Of a stretch of DNA of 64,000 nucleotides, positions 43,700 to 52,987 are shown piece by piece. A program made the position numbers and the translations under genes. The stretch covers positions 186,001-250,000 of the forward strand of contig NZ_RQPI01000004.1 of assembly GCF_003854965.1 (NCBI RefSeq), given 5' to 3'. Numbering within the stretch: the first letter of the stretch is position 1; each line of letters begins with the position of its first letter. The notes under the pieces were generated by a model that did not search any database, was not told where the DNA came from, and saw only the letters and a list, made by a program, of their open reading frames with translations. This DNA is from Paenibacillus rhizophilus (GTDB taxonomy: Bacteria > Bacillota > Bacilli > Paenibacillales > Paenibacillaceae).

Positions 43700-45751
43700 A
43701 TGACTGAACAACAGGCAAAAGAGCAAGCGATCCAAAAGGATGAGAACTCAACGGTCGACAACCTGGCGATTACGACGATCCGCACTTTGTCCATCGACGC
43801 GATTGAAAAAGCCAAGTCCGGCCATCCGGGTATGCCGATGGGTTCCGCTCCGATGGGCTATCAACTCTTCGCAAAGACGATGAACCATAACCCTGAGCAT
43901 CCGACCTGGGTCAACCGCGACCGGTTTGTCCTGTCCGCCGGCCACGGCTCCATGCTGCTGTACAGCCTGCTGCATCTTAGCGGTTATGATCTGCCGATGG
44001 AAGAACTGAAGCAGTTCCGTCAATGGGGCAGCCTCACGCCGGGCCACCCGGAATTCGGCCATACGGCGGGCGTCGACGCCACAACGGGTCCCCTCGGCCA
44101 AGGTATCGGCATGGCGGTCGGCATGGCGATCGCGGAAGCTCAACTCTCTGCCACGTACAATAAGGATCAGTTTAATGTGATCGATCACTATACTTACGCA
44201 ATCTGCGGCGACGGCGACCTCATGGAAGGCATTTCTTCAGAAGCCGCTTCGCTTGCGGGTCATCTTAAGCTTGGCAAGTTAATCGTGCTGTATGATTCGA
44301 ATGACATTTCGCTTGACGGCAAGTTGAATCTTTCTTTCTCCGAAAATGTTGCGAAACGCTTTGAAGCTTATGAATGGCATGTGCTGCGCGTGGAGGACGG
44401 CAACGATCTTCCGGCAATCGGCAAGGCCATCGCGGAAGCGCAGGCTGTCACGGACAAGCCTACGCTTATCGAAGTGAAGACCGTCATTGGCTATGGCAGC
44501 CCGAACAAGCAGGGCATAGGCGGGCACGGCGGCACGCACGGCTCCCCTCTCGGCTCCGAAGAAGCGAAGCTGACCAAGGAATTCTACAAATGGGTATATG
44601 AAGAAGACTTCTATGTGCCGGATGAAGTTCGCGCTCGTTTTGCTGAAGTGAAGGAAAAAGGCATCGCCGCAAACAACGAGTGGGACGAGAAGTTCGCAGC
44701 GTACAAGAAGGCTTATCCGGAGCTGGCTGCGCAGCTTGAAACCGTGCTGAGCGGCGACCTTCCTGAAGGCTGGGACGCTAAGCTGCCGTTATATAAAGCG
44801 GAAGATAAAGCTGTATCCACGCGCGTCGCTTCAGGGAATGCACTGAACGGATTGGTTGCTGGCGTACCTCAGCTGTTCGGCGGCTCAGCTGACCTGGAAA
44901 GCTCCACAATGACCCATCTGAACGGGCTGGCTTCCTTTACGCCGGAATCGTACGACGGCCGCAATATTTACTTCGGTGTCCGCGAATTCGGCATGGCTGC
45001 GGCTATGAACGGTATTGCGCTGCATAGCGGACTGAAAGTGTTCGGCGGCACATTCTTCGTCTTCACAGATTATCTGCGTCCAGCGGTCCGTTTGGCTTCC
45101 ATTATGAAGCTGCCGGTCACTTACGTGCTTACTCATGACAGTATCGCTGTCGGCGAAGACGGACCTACGCATGAACCGATTGAACAGCTGGCTTCCCTGC
45201 GCATCATTCCGGGGCTGACCGTTATCCGCCCTGCCGATGCGAATGAAACCTCCGCCGCTTGGGCCTACGCGGTGGAGAACAAGGAGAATCCGGTGGCGCT
45301 CGTGCTTACTCGCCAAAACCTGCCGATCCTGTCCGGAACGGTGGACGGCGTGCGCGAGAACATCAAGCGCGGCGGCTACGTCGTATCCGATGCCAAGAAC
45401 GGCAAACCTCAGGCGCAAATTATCGCAACGGGTTCCGAGGTGCAGTTGGCCGTCAAGGCTCAGACCGCACTCGCTGAAGAAGGCATTGATGTTCGCGTTA
45501 TCAGCCTTCCAAGCTGGGATCTGTTCGAAAAGCAGGATAAAGCGTACCGCGATTCTGTCATCCTGCCGGATGTCAAGGCGCGTCTTGCGATCGAAATGGC
45601 TCAAACCTTCGGCTGGGAACGCTATGTCGGCGACCAAGGCGATATTCTCGGCATCACAACGTTTGGCGCTTCCGCACCTGGCGACACAGTCATCAGTGAA
45701 TACGGCTTCACTGTGGGAAATGTCGTTAACCGCGTGAAGGCTTTGCTGTAG
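43700..45751 (+). CDS. tkt: Transketolase
   Basis: A thiamine-diphosphate enzyme of 683 residues that moves two-carbon ketol units in the non-oxidative pentose phosphate pathway. The N-terminal '[16 protein letters not shown]' and '[17 protein letters not shown]', the ThDP motif '[10 protein letters not shown]...SL' with 'VLYDSNDI', and the pyrimidine-domain '[15 protein letters not shown]' and '[16 protein letters not shown]' are all present. AGAGGAGGA precedes the ATG. Confidence 0.97.
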   Translation: MTEQQAKEQAIQKDENSTVDNLAITTIRTLSIDAIEKAKSGHPGMPMGSAPMGYQLFAKTMNHNPEHPTWVNRDRFVLSAGHGSMLLYSLLHLSGYDLPMEELKQFRQWGSLTPGHPEFGHTAGVDATTGPLGQGIGMAVGMAIAEAQLSATYNKDQFNVIDHYTYAICGDGDLMEGISSEAASLAGHLKLGKLIVLYDSNDISLDGKLNLSFSENVAKRFEAYEWHVLRVEDGNDLPAIGKAIAEAQAVTDKPTLIEVKTVIGYGSPNKQGIGGHGGTHGSPLGSEEAKLTKEFYKWVYEEDFYVPDEVRARFAEVKEKGIAANNEWDEKFAAYKKAYPELAAQLETVLSGDLPEGWDAKLPLYKAEDKAVSTRVASGNALNGLVAGVPQLFGGSADLESSTMTHLNGLASFTPESYDGRNIYFGVREFGMAAAMNGIALHSGLKVFGGTFFVFTDYLRPAVRLASIMKLPVTYVLTHDSIAVGEDGPTHEPIEQLASLRIIPGLTVIRPADANETSAAWAYAVENKENPVALVLTRQNLPILSGTVDGVRENIKRGGYVVSDAKNGKPQAQIIATGSEVQLAVKAQTALAEEGIDVRVISLPSWDLFEKQDKAYRDSVILPDVKARLAIEMAQTFGWERYVGDQGDILGITTFGASAPGDTVISEYGFTVGNVVNRVKALL

Positions 45752-45795
45752 AATAATGTTGGGACAATCGGGAATTAAGGGGGAAGAAAAAAGAG

Positions 45796-46116
45796 ATGAG
45801 TCAATTTAACAACGCGACAATTCAAAAAGAAGCTAATGTTTACTATGATGGGAAGGTAACCAGCCGTGCGGTGATTTTGGAAGACGGCCTCAAGGTTACG
45901 CTTGGCATCATGCTTCCGGGTGTGTATGAGTTCGGCACAGACGGCCCGGAAACCATGGAAATTCTGTCCGGAAAGCTTAAAGTACTGCTGCCCGGTTCGG
46001 AAGTATGGCAGGAAATTGACGGGGCGGAGACCTTCCATGTGCCCGGCAATTCGAAATTTTCGCTTGAAGTATTTACAGTGACGGATTACTGCTGTTCTTA
46101 CCCGGCGACTTTGTAA
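45796..46116 (+). CDS. ppnP: Pyrimidine/purine nucleoside phosphorylase (DUF1255)
   Basis: A single-domain cupin of 106 residues of the PpnP/YaiE family, which phosphorolyses several nucleosides to base and ribose-1-phosphate. '[15 protein letters not shown]', '[17 protein letters not shown]' and '[13 protein letters not shown]' are family blocks. Its place after tkt fits pentose salvage. Followed by its own terminator. Confidence 0.93.
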   Translation: MSQFNNATIQKEANVYYDGKVTSRAVILEDGLKVTLGIMLPGVYEFGTDGPETMEILSGKLKVLLPGSEVWQEIDGAETFHVPGNSKFSLEVFTVTDYCCSYPATL

Positions 46117-46145
46117 TTCGTGAACAACGAGTATCGCAATGGAGA

Positions 46146-46183
46146 GAGCATCCTAGCCTAAAGCAGGCGAAGGATGCTTTTCT
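46146..46183 (+). terminator. Terminator after ppnP
   Basis: GCATCCT (46148-46154) pairs with AGGATGC (46171-46177) with an inner GCCT/AGGC, then TTTTCTT. Confidence 0.85.
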
Positions 46184-46315
46184 TCATTTACTGGCGTTCA
46201 AACAAAGCGGACGCATTTTTATCATTTCGAAAAACTGTTTGTGAAGGCCGTTCTCCTCCGTTCCTCGCGATCAGATTCATACATCGATCTAAGGGGCTGG
46301 AAGCGCTGAAACTAA

Positions 46316-46543
46316 CGCCGTATAAGTCAATCTATAAGCACATGGCTGCGGGTCGCTTTAGGAGAAGGGCAATGGTGGATTGACGGCCGTGAAGCGGTTC
46401 TACGGTGGCCTGTGAAATCCACAGGGATGGACAATACGGAGGAGGGAGCCGCCGCTGCCCCTGAAAGCGCCGAACCAGATGGCGCGGCACCGGATAAAAC
46501 CAAACCGGATAGCCCATCACCGGAGTTGACGCCGGCCCCCTAG
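46316..46543 (+). pseudogene. Possible decayed gene end (unrecognised)
   Basis: In the frame ending at the TAG near 46543, a stretch after an in-frame stop at 46313 reads as protein-like: 'LGEGQWWIDGREAVLRW' then an acidic Pro/Ala-rich tail ending 'PSPELTPAP'. No start with a good binding site is found: an ATG at 46427 would leave only the tail, and a GTG at 46412 only slightly more. This looks like the 3' end of a lost or truncated gene. The parent family is not recognised, and a chance open frame in GC-rich DNA cannot be excluded. Confidence 0.35.
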
Positions 46544-46644
46544 TCTGCCGCTGCAGAGCCGCTTTGCGCTAGGCGCCGACGATGGCACACCGTAGATATG
46601 CCCCGGCACACAGCTCTTCCGCCGCCGAACCGAAATATAACCCA

Positions 46645-46693
46645 AACAGCCTGCCCTCATGCAGATACGAATACTGCATAGAGGCAGGCTGTT
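46645..46693 (-). terminator. Terminator-like hairpin after the dehydrogenase gene
   Basis: AACAGCCTGCC pairs with GGCAGGCTGTT (arms 46645-46655 and 46683-46693) with an inner ATGCAG/CTGCAT. On the - strand it is followed by TGGGTTATATTT, a poor U-tract. Confidence 0.65.
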
Positions 46694-46721
46694 CTTGTAC
46701 CTTATTGAAAATTCGGCGACC

Positions 46722-47609
46722 TTATTCGCCTATCTTGCGGCCGATCCAGGCTTCGTAGGTTTTCACGACAGCGGAAAGGTCTTCCTCGCTGCTGCCGCTG
46801 TTATATCCCGCTTGGAACAGACTCTTGGCGAGTTCCAAGGCCGGTGTAGGTACGCCGCTCGCGTCGCTCAGCGCGGATGCAAGTTTCAGATCCTTCAGCA
46901 TCAGCCCCAGCGAGAACTGGTTACTGAAGTCGCCTTCGATAATTTTGCGGCCCTTCAGTTCAACCTGTTTGCTGCCGGCCGAACCGTTCCGCACCAGTTC
47001 CAGAAATTTGTCGGCAGGCACGCCGGACTTCACAGCGATGGAAAAGCCTTCGGCAAGCGCGATATTATGAATGCCGACCATCGCGTTGTGCGCCAGCTTC
47101 GCCGCGGCGCCGCTGCCATTCTCGCCCATGTGAAGCAGCAGCTTGCCCATCGCGTCGAACAGGTCGCGGTTTGCTTCAATAATATCGGCGCTGCCGCCGA
47201 CCATGAATACGAGTGTTCCTTCCACAGCGCCCGGCTTGCTGCCGGTCACCGGAGCGTCGAGGAAATGCCCGCCCTTGCTTTCGACGGCGGACGCGATTTC
47301 CTTCACCAGTCCCGGTGAGATCGTGCTGGAATCGATCACAACCGCTCCCGGCTTCAGAGCTTCCAGAATCCCAGCCGGGCCGTAAAAGATTTCCCGGATC
47401 GAATCATCGTTGCTGACCATGGTAATAATAACGTCCTTGCCTTCTGAGGCGGCCTGCGGAGTAGCGGCGGTTGTAGCGCCTTCTTTTACCAGCGGATCGC
47501 CTTTCGAAGCCGTGCGGTTGTACACTGTCACCTGAAACCCTGCGCGCAGCAGGTTGGAGGCCATAGGCGCCCCCATCGTTCCGAGTCCGATAAATCCGAT
47601 TTGTTTCAT
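46722..47609 (-). CDS. 3-hydroxyisobutyrate dehydrogenase-family oxidoreductase
   Basis: A beta-hydroxyacid dehydrogenase of 295 residues. The N-terminal Rossmann motif is 'IGFIGLGTMGAPMASNL', the substrate loop 'DAPVTGSKPGAVEGTL', and the catalytic lysine lies in 'AAAKLAHNAMVG' (about residue 171). Members reduce or oxidise 3-hydroxyisobutyrate, tartronate semialdehyde, glyoxylate or succinic semialdehyde; the substrate is not certain from sequence. It is monocistronic, divergent from pgi. Confidence 0.9.
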   Translation of the reverse strand: MKQIGFIGLGTMGAPMASNLLRAGFQVTVYNRTASKGDPLVKEGATTAATPQAASEGKDVIITMVSNDDSIREIFYGPAGILEALKPGAVVIDSSTISPGLVKEIASAVESKGGHFLDAPVTGSKPGAVEGTLVFMVGGSADIIEANRDLFDAMGKLLLHMGENGSGAAAKLAHNAMVGIHNIALAEGFSIAVKSGVPADKFLELVRNGSAGSKQVELKGRKIIEGDFSNQFSLGLMLKDLKLASALSDASGVPTPALELAKSLFQAGYNSGSSEEDLSAVVKTYEAWIGRKIGE

Positions 47610-47929
47610 AAAATTTCACACCTTTGCTATGAGGTAACTGAAGAACGGAAAAAACGCCGGAAAAAGGGTTTGCCTATTCCAAAAGTAGTGTTTATCCCCA
47701 GACTTCCAGCCTAATCTTTTATAATTCTAGCACGAGCCGAAAGGAGGTTCCACCTTACTAAAGCCGCATCTGACAAAGGAAACGCTTCCGAAACATTCCT
47801 GAATTATCCCAATTGATACTTTTGCCTGTGTCATAGGACCTTGCCAGCCCAGTGAAATTAAAGTATCCTATTATAAAGTTGTTACAATTCGTGTCAAATC
47901 GATAGCTAAATAGGAGGGTTCCATTACCG
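47610..47929. other. Divergent intergenic region with pgi promoter
   Basis: No gene. A pgi promoter candidate, TTGCCA-N17-TATCCT, lies at 47841-47869. The half nearest the dehydrogenase holds its leader. Confidence 0.6.
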
Positions 47930-49285
47930 ATGTCCAAAAAAATCAGTTTTGATTACAGCAAAGCCCTGTCCTTCATTAACCAGCACGAAATCGACTATTT
48001 TGCAGCGCCAATTAAACTAGCCCATGAGCAATTGCATACCAAAACTGGCACGGGTTCCGACTATACCGGATGGATCGATCTTCCCCACAACTACGATAAA
48101 GAAGAATTCGCCCGCATTCAGGCGGCCGCGAAGAAAATTCAAAGCGACTCCGATGTGCTGATCGTTATCGGCATCGGCGGTTCTTACCTGGGAGCCCGCG
48201 CAGCGATTGAATCGCTGACACATTCCTTCTACAACAATCTGGAGAAGGGCAAGCGGAAGACGCCCGAAATTTATTTTGCGGGGAACAATATCAGCTCGAC
48301 TTATCTTACCCATTTGATTCAGCTTATTGAAGGCAAGGACTTCTCGGTTAACGTTATCTCCAAGTCCGGAACGACGACCGAACCTGCGATTGCTTTCCGG
48401 GTGTTCCGCGCCGAGCTTGAGAAGAAATACGGCAAGGAAGAAGCTCGCAAGCGTATCTACGCCACAACCGACAAGGCAAGAGGCGCGCTCAAGACACTGG
48501 CTAACGAAGAGGGCTATGAGTCGTTTATTATTCCGGACGATGTGGGTGGACGCTATTCCGTACTGACCCCGGTTGGCCTGCTGCCGATTGCCGCTGCCGG
48601 CATCGATATCGAAGAAATGATGAAAGGGGCCGCAGCCGCAGCTGACGAGTTCAACAACCCGGATGTGGCGACGAACCAAAGTTACCAATATGCAGCCGTC
48701 CGCAACGCGCTTTACCGCAAAGGCAAAACGACGGAAATCCTCGTAAACTACGAGCCGTCGCTCCATTACGTATCGGAATGGTGGAAGCAGCTGTTCGGCG
48801 AGAGCGAAGGCAAGGACTTCAAAGGCATCTACCCTTCCTCCGTGGATTTCTCGACGGACCTGCACTCGATGGGACAATTCATCCAGGAGGGCAACCGCAA
48901 CATTTTTGAAACGGTTATCCAAGTGGATCAAGTTCGGGAACATATTACAATTGAGAGCGATCCGGACGATCTGGACGGACTCAACTTCCTGGCCGGACAG
49001 ACCGTGGACTTCGTGAACAAGAAGGCGTTCCAAGGCACGCTGCTTGCGCATACCGACGGGCAAGTTCCGAACCTGGTTGTCACGATCCCGGATCAAACGG
49101 CTTACAGCTTTGGTTATCTCGTATACTTCTTTGAAAAAGCCTGCGGTATCAGCGGATATCTGCTTGGCGTCAACCCGTTCGACCAACCGGGCGTAGAAGC
49201 GTACAAGAAGAACATGTTCGCGCTGCTCGGCAAGCCGGGATATGAAAAAGAAAAAGCGGAGCTTGAGGCCAGACTTACCGAATAG
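47930..49285 (+). CDS. pgi: Glucose-6-phosphate isomerase
   Basis: A protein of 451 residues, the short Firmicute form. It interconverts glucose-6-phosphate and fructose-6-phosphate. '[16 protein letters not shown]', '[17 protein letters not shown]', '[14 protein letters not shown]' and '[13 protein letters not shown]' are the sugar-phosphate-binding and catalytic blocks. TAGGAGGGTTCC precedes the ATG. It also receives carbon from the sorbitol route encoded at 5323-9515. Confidence 0.97.
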   Translation: MSKKISFDYSKALSFINQHEIDYFAAPIKLAHEQLHTKTGTGSDYTGWIDLPHNYDKEEFARIQAAAKKIQSDSDVLIVIGIGGSYLGARAAIESLTHSFYNNLEKGKRKTPEIYFAGNNISSTYLTHLIQLIEGKDFSVNVISKSGTTTEPAIAFRVFRAELEKKYGKEEARKRIYATTDKARGALKTLANEEGYESFIIPDDVGGRYSVLTPVGLLPIAAAGIDIEEMMKGAAAAADEFNNPDVATNQSYQYAAVRNALYRKGKTTEILVNYEPSLHYVSEWWKQLFGESEGKDFKGIYPSSVDFSTDLHSMGQFIQEGNRNIFETVIQVDQVREHITIESDPDDLDGLNFLAGQTVDFVNKKAFQGTLLAHTDGQVPNLVVTIPDQTAYSFGYLVYFFEKACGISGYLLGVNPFDQPGVEAYKKNMFALLGKPGYEKEKAELEARLTE

Positions 49286-49328
49286 ATTATCGTTTCTCAC
49301 CTCATATCACACTACAGTAATTCACCAG

Positions 49329-49367
49329 GGAGCAGTCCATAGGTAATCCAATACCGCGGGCTGCTCC
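49329..49367 (+). terminator. Probable terminator after pgi
   Basis: GGAGCAG (49329-49335) pairs with CTGCTCC (49361-49367). The U-tract is weak. Confidence 0.5.
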
Positions 49368-49409
49368 TCGTATATATCAAGATCACAGCGAATAAGGAAT
49401 GAATGAACA

Positions 49410-50042
49410 ATGCTGGAACAATACCGGACGGTGCGGTCTTCCGGTTCCAAGGAAATCGTTATCCGCAAGTCACGTTTTATCGGACATGTCATGCCGGTGG
49501 AGACGGAAGAAGAAGCGGTTCAATTTATTGAAGACGTTAAGAAGAAGCATTGGAATGCCACGCATAACTGTTCCGCGTATATGATTGGGGAACGGGACGA
49601 AATTCAGAAGCAGTCCGACGACGGGGAACCGAGCGGTACCGCGGGAAAGCCGATTCTGGAAGTCATTCGCAGCCAAGGCATCAAAAATGCGGCTATAGTC
49701 GTTACACGTTACTTCGGAGGAATTTTGCTTGGGGCGGGAGGCCTGATTCGGGCCTACACGGACGGCGCCGTACTGGCGCTTGAAGCCGGCGAAGTCATCA
49801 CCCGCGTTCTGCGCCGTGAAGTGTTTGTGGAATTGGACTATACCTGGCTCGGCAAGGTCGAGAATGAACTGAGGGGCCGGGGGACTAAAGCCGGCGAAAC
49901 GGAGTTCACCGACAAGGTCAAGCTGACATGCCTGCCGCGGAATGAAGAAGCCGATGCCTTCAAGGCTTGGATAACGGATTTGACCCAGGGACAAGCGGTT
50001 GTAACGGAGGGAAGACAGCTTTACTATAGCGAAGGGGAATAA
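49410..50042 (+). CDS. yvyE: YigZ/YvyE-family protein (IMPACT family)
   Basis: A protein of 210 residues with an N-terminal UPF0029/IMPACT domain ('SRFIGHVMPVETEEEA', 'HNCSAYMIG', 'DDGEPSGTAGKPILEV', 'RYFGGILLGAGGLIRAYTDG') and a C-terminal DUF1949 domain. The role is thought to be linked to translation or proline peptide handling, but is not settled. It is followed by a TetR gene six bases later, probably co-transcribed. Confidence 0.9.
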   Translation: MLEQYRTVRSSGSKEIVIRKSRFIGHVMPVETEEEAVQFIEDVKKKHWNATHNCSAYMIGERDEIQKQSDDGEPSGTAGKPILEVIRSQGIKNAAIVVTRYFGGILLGAGGLIRAYTDGAVLALEAGEVITRVLRREVFVELDYTWLGKVENELRGRGTKAGETEFTDKVKLTCLPRNEEADAFKAWITDLTQGQAVVTEGRQLYYSEGE

Positions 50043-50047
50043 AAATT

Positions 50048-50629
50048 ATGGCTAGAAGAGCAGTGGAACAGGAGTTGTCGAGGGAAAGGATTCTGGAGGC
50101 GGCAAGGCACCTTTTCATTACAAAGGGTTATCGGGCCATCTCCATGCGCAGCATAGGTCAACATTTGGGATACAGCCATGGATCCCTCTATTATCACTTT
50201 AAGGAAAAAGCAGAGCTGTTTTATGCCATTGTGGTAGAAGATTTCAACCGTGTGGCAGAATTGTTGGATGAGACGATGAACAGACCTCCGGAAGAAGGAG
50301 TAAGCAAGGTGGAACAGCTGATGCTGGAGTTTATCCGCTTCGGGCTTGATCATCCGTATCAGTACGAAATTATGTTCATGATCCGGGATGAGGAGCTGCT
50401 GGCTTACTGTAGAGCGGAACAAGGGAAATGTTTTGATTTGTTCTCCGGTATGGTGCGCCGCCACTTAAAAGAAGAAGGCTATGTGCCGGAAGACTGGCAG
50501 AGTGTGCCGCTTACGTTGTTCCTGTCTGCTCACGGCTTTATCTCATACTACATCCAGGACAAGATCAAGTTCGACGATGTGAAATCGGCAGCGCAGGCGC
50601 ATGTCAGGGTGTTATGCCGCAGTTTGTAG
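50048..50629 (+). CDS. TetR/AcrR-family transcriptional regulator
   Basis: A protein of 193 residues. The N-terminal HTH ('ISMRSIGQHLGYSHGSLYYHF', read as helix-turn-helix near residues 30-50) is followed by a ligand-binding helical domain with a WHG-like core ('QYEIMFMIRDEELL'). Target and inducer are unknown. The gene starts six bases after yvyE, so its obvious target is either that unit or an unlinked gene. Confidence 0.9.
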   Translation: MARRAVEQELSRERILEAARHLFITKGYRAISMRSIGQHLGYSHGSLYYHFKEKAELFYAIVVEDFNRVAELLDETMNRPPEEGVSKVEQLMLEFIRFGLDHPYQYEIMFMIRDEELLAYCRAEQGKCFDLFSGMVRRHLKEEGYVPEDWQSVPLTLFLSAHGFISYYIQDKIKFDDVKSAAQAHVRVLCRSL

Positions 50630-50715
50630 GCGGATATTTTTTCATCCTTTTACGCTTTATGGCTGTAAATTGGTAATCAGGTGCTCCTCTGCCACGTAAA
50701 AGTGGAAAGGCGCAG

Positions 50716-50765
50716 CAAGTAAAAGGCCGATTCGGCGTTTTGTTCCGAAAGCGGCCTTTTACTTG
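50716..50765. terminator. Bidirectional terminator between the TetR gene and yjbQ
   Basis: CAAGTAAAAGGCCG (50716-50729) pairs with CGGCCTTTTACTTG (50752-50765), with inner TTCGG/TCCGAA pairing. T-rich arms serve both convergent genes. Confidence 0.85.
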
Positions 50766-50775
50766 TGTCCTGCTG

Positions 50776-51177
50776 CTACCCTTCAATGATTTTTACATAA
50801 TACTGCCGGCGTCTGGGGCCGTCGAATTCGCAAAAATAAATTCCCTGCCACCGTCCCAGCAGCAGTTCGCCTTCGTGGATAATAATGCTCTGGGATGGCC
50901 CCGCCGTTATCGATTTGAGATGCGATGCCGTATTGCCTTCCGCATGGCGATACTTTGGATGCTCCCAAGGATACACCTCGTCCAGACGCATCAGCACATC
51001 ATGCTTCACATCGGGATCGGCGTTTTCGTTGATCGCGATGCCGGCTGTTGTGTGGGGGCAATATACAACTGCTATTCCGTTCCGGACGCCGCTTTTTCTC
51101 AGATAAGAAATAACCTCTCTGGTAATATCCCGCAGCTCATCCCGCTTGCTCGTAGCAATCTCGACCGTATGCAGCAC
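50776..51177 (-). CDS. yjbQ: YjbQ-family protein (UPF0047)
   Basis: A protein of 133 residues, the family length. The family hallmark 'YCPHTTAGIAINENAD' and 'YRHAEGNTASHLKS' supply conserved His residues of the active-site-like pocket. YjbQ proteins show secondary thiamine-phosphate synthase activity, but the true role is unclear. The GTG start at 51177 follows AAGAAGGGG. Confidence 0.92.
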   Translation of the reverse strand: MLHTVEIATSKRDELRDITREVISYLRKSGVRNGIAVVYCPHTTAGIAINENADPDVKHDVLMRLDEVYPWEHPKYRHAEGNTASHLKSITAGPSQSIIIHEGELLLGRWQGIYFCEFDGPRRRQYYVKIIEG

Positions 51178-51309
51178 TAACGGATTCCCCTTCTTTAGTC
51201 GATTTCCACCCTTTCACAAACTATTTTACCCTAAAATGATTCGAAAGTAATTGACGATGGCAAGAGGAGGGTGGTAAAGTAGTAATAATTATTAAACCCA
51301 GTATGTTAA

Positions 51310-51340
51310 TAGGAATTAAAGATCGCCAAATTGCTAGTAT
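51310..51340 (+). promoter_or_regulatory. Sulfate importer promoter region
   Basis: An extended -10, TGCTAGTAT (TAGTAT 51335-51340), lies 37 bases before the first gene. The -35 position is occupied by TAGGAATT (51310-51317), an element also similar to the one in the cysK promoter. A second possible promoter is TTGACG-N18-TAAAGT (51251-51280). Confidence 0.55.
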
Positions 51341-51376
51341 ACCGACCCGTCAGCCGGAGGTAGGAGGATATATCTG

Positions 51377-52192
51377 TTGAATTCGCTGCTAAGACACAAA
51401 GGATGGACCTGGGGATTCCGAACCACGATTCTGCTTTACTTCGTCGTATTGATCGTGCTTCCGATTCTCGGCGTCTATTACAACTCATTTTCACTCGGCT
51501 TCAAAAATTTTGTCGAAAGTATATCTGATCCCATTGCCTGGAAATCAGTACTGCTCACGCTCCGGCTTGCGCTCATTGCGACTATTATTAATGTCGCTCT
51601 GGGAACTATGATCGCCTGGGTGCTGGTCCGCTACAAATTCCCCGGAAGGTCGCTGCTCAACAGTCTGGTCGACCTGCCATTCGCTCTGCCGACGGCGGTC
51701 GGGGGACTGATGATTTTGCTGCTGCTCGGTCCGGGAAGCCTGATCGGCGGAGCGGCGGAAGCGCTCGGGCTGGAAATCGTCTTTCATCAGCCGGCCATTG
51801 TCATCGCGATGGTCTTTGTAACCTTTCCGTTTGTCATCCGGGCGGTACAGCCGCTGCTGGAAGAGCTTGACCCTTCCGAGGAAGAAGCGGCCTACACGAT
51901 GGGAGCCGCGGGCAGCCGGGTGTTCCGGAAGGTTATTCTACCGTCCATGGCGCCCGGCATGATCGGTGGAGGTATGCTTGCCTTCTCCCGGGCGCTTGCC
52001 GAATTCGGGGCCGTCGTATTGGTGGCGGGCAATATTCCTGGGCGAACGCTTGTCTCGTCGGTATTTATATATGGCGAGGTGGAGAGCGACAATCCGACTG
52101 GCGCCGCGGCCGTCTCCATTATTTTGCTGACTCTCTCCTTCTTGATCCTCTGGCTGATCAATATGGCGCAGATGAGGGGGAGAAGATCATGA
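51377..52192 (+). CDS. cysT: Sulfate/thiosulfate ABC transporter permease CysT
   Basis: A permease of 271 residues with about six membrane helices and the EAA loop segment 'EEEAAYTMGAAGSRVFRK'. 'LPFALPTAVGGLMILLLLG' and 'LAEFGAVVLVAGNIPG' are CysT/CysW-type blocks. TTG start at 51377 with TAGGAGGA upstream. Its stop overlaps the cysW start (ATGA). Confidence 0.93.
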   Translation: MNSLLRHKGWTWGFRTTILLYFVVLIVLPILGVYYNSFSLGFKNFVESISDPIAWKSVLLTLRLALIATIINVALGTMIAWVLVRYKFPGRSLLNSLVDLPFALPTAVGGLMILLLLGPGSLIGGAAEALGLEIVFHQPAIVIAMVFVTFPFVIRAVQPLLEELDPSEEEAAYTMGAAGSRVFRKVILPSMAPGMIGGGMLAFSRALAEFGAVVLVAGNIPGRTLVSSVFIYGEVESDNPTGAAAVSIILLTLSFLILWLINMAQMRGRRS

Positions 52193-52986
52193 GAAGGCTG
52201 TGGATTGGACTCACCTATATCGTTTTCTTTCTGCTGATAGCCGCTCCCCTGGGTAAAATAATCTCCAATGCCTTCAGTCAAGGTCTTCCCGGATTCCGGG
52301 ATGCCCTGACAAGACCGGAGGCGCTGCACGCGCTGATGATGACGGCGCTGGTCGTCGTAACGGTGACGGTGCTGAACACAGTGTTCGGGATAATGACGGC
52401 CCTTTATCTGGTTCGAGCCGAGTGGCTCAGCTCCCGGCTGAAGAACCTGCTCAACAGTATCGTCGATCTTCCATACGCGGTGTCACCTGTCATCGGCGGA
52501 TTGATGATTGTCCTGCTGCTTGGACCGGACAGCGCGCTTGGGGCGGTGTTTGAACATATCGGCTTCAATATCGTTTATGCTTTTCCAGGGATGGTCATCG
52601 CCACCCTGTTCGTAACATTCCCGCTGATGGTCAGGGAAGTGATGCCCGTTCTGCAGGAAATCGGCGGGCAGCAGGAGGAGGCCGCTTCGACGCTCGGAGC
52701 GTACGGGTGGAAGACCTTCTGGAAGGTAACCTGGCCTTCGATTCAATGGGCGGTGACCTATGGCGTCATTCTTACGGTCGCCCGCTCGCTGGGTGAATTC
52801 GGGGCCGTGCTTGTTGTATCAGGCAACATTATGAACAAGACTCAGACGGCGACGACGCTGGTCTACCAGGATGTCGAGAACTTTAATGTAACGGCGGCGG
52901 GCGGCGTCGCGCTCGTATTGGCCGCTTTTTCGGTAGGACTTCTGCTGCTCATGGAATGGAGCAAGAAAAGAAAGGAAGTGCGTTGA
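52189..52986 (+). CDS. cysW: Sulfate/thiosulfate ABC transporter permease CysW
   Basis: A permease of 265 residues, paralogous to cysT, with 'LPYAVSPVIGGLMIVLLLG', the EAA-type 'QQEEAASTLGAYGWKTFWK' and 'LGEFGAVLVVSGNIMN'. It pairs with CysT to form the channel. cysA starts two bases after its stop. Confidence 0.93.
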   Translation: MRRLWIGLTYIVFFLLIAAPLGKIISNAFSQGLPGFRDALTRPEALHALMMTALVVVTVTVLNTVFGIMTALYLVRAEWLSSRLKNLLNSIVDLPYAVSPVIGGLMIVLLLGPDSALGAVFEHIGFNIVYAFPGMVIATLFVTFPLMVREVMPVLQEIGGQQEEAASTLGAYGWKTFWKVTWPSIQWAVTYGVILTVARSLGEFGAVLVVSGNIMNKTQTATTLVYQDVENFNVTAAGGVALVLAAFSVGLLLLMEWSKKRKEVR

Positions 52987-52987
52987 C

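Larger units (their letters stand above)
46184..46721. other. Gene-poor stretch between ppnP and the dehydrogenase
   Basis: Apart from the possible coding remnant at 46316-46543 and the hairpin at 46645-46693, I see no gene here. Other open frames are short and lack binding sites. Confidence 0.5.

Noticed and set aside
46174..46383. 69-codon open frame after ppnP
   Set aside because: Starts inside the ppnP terminator and has no ribosome binding site or recognisable domain.
48017..49300. Long open frame (427 codons) on the - strand opposite pgi
   Set aside because: Antisense to an unmistakable pgi; no recognisable domains.
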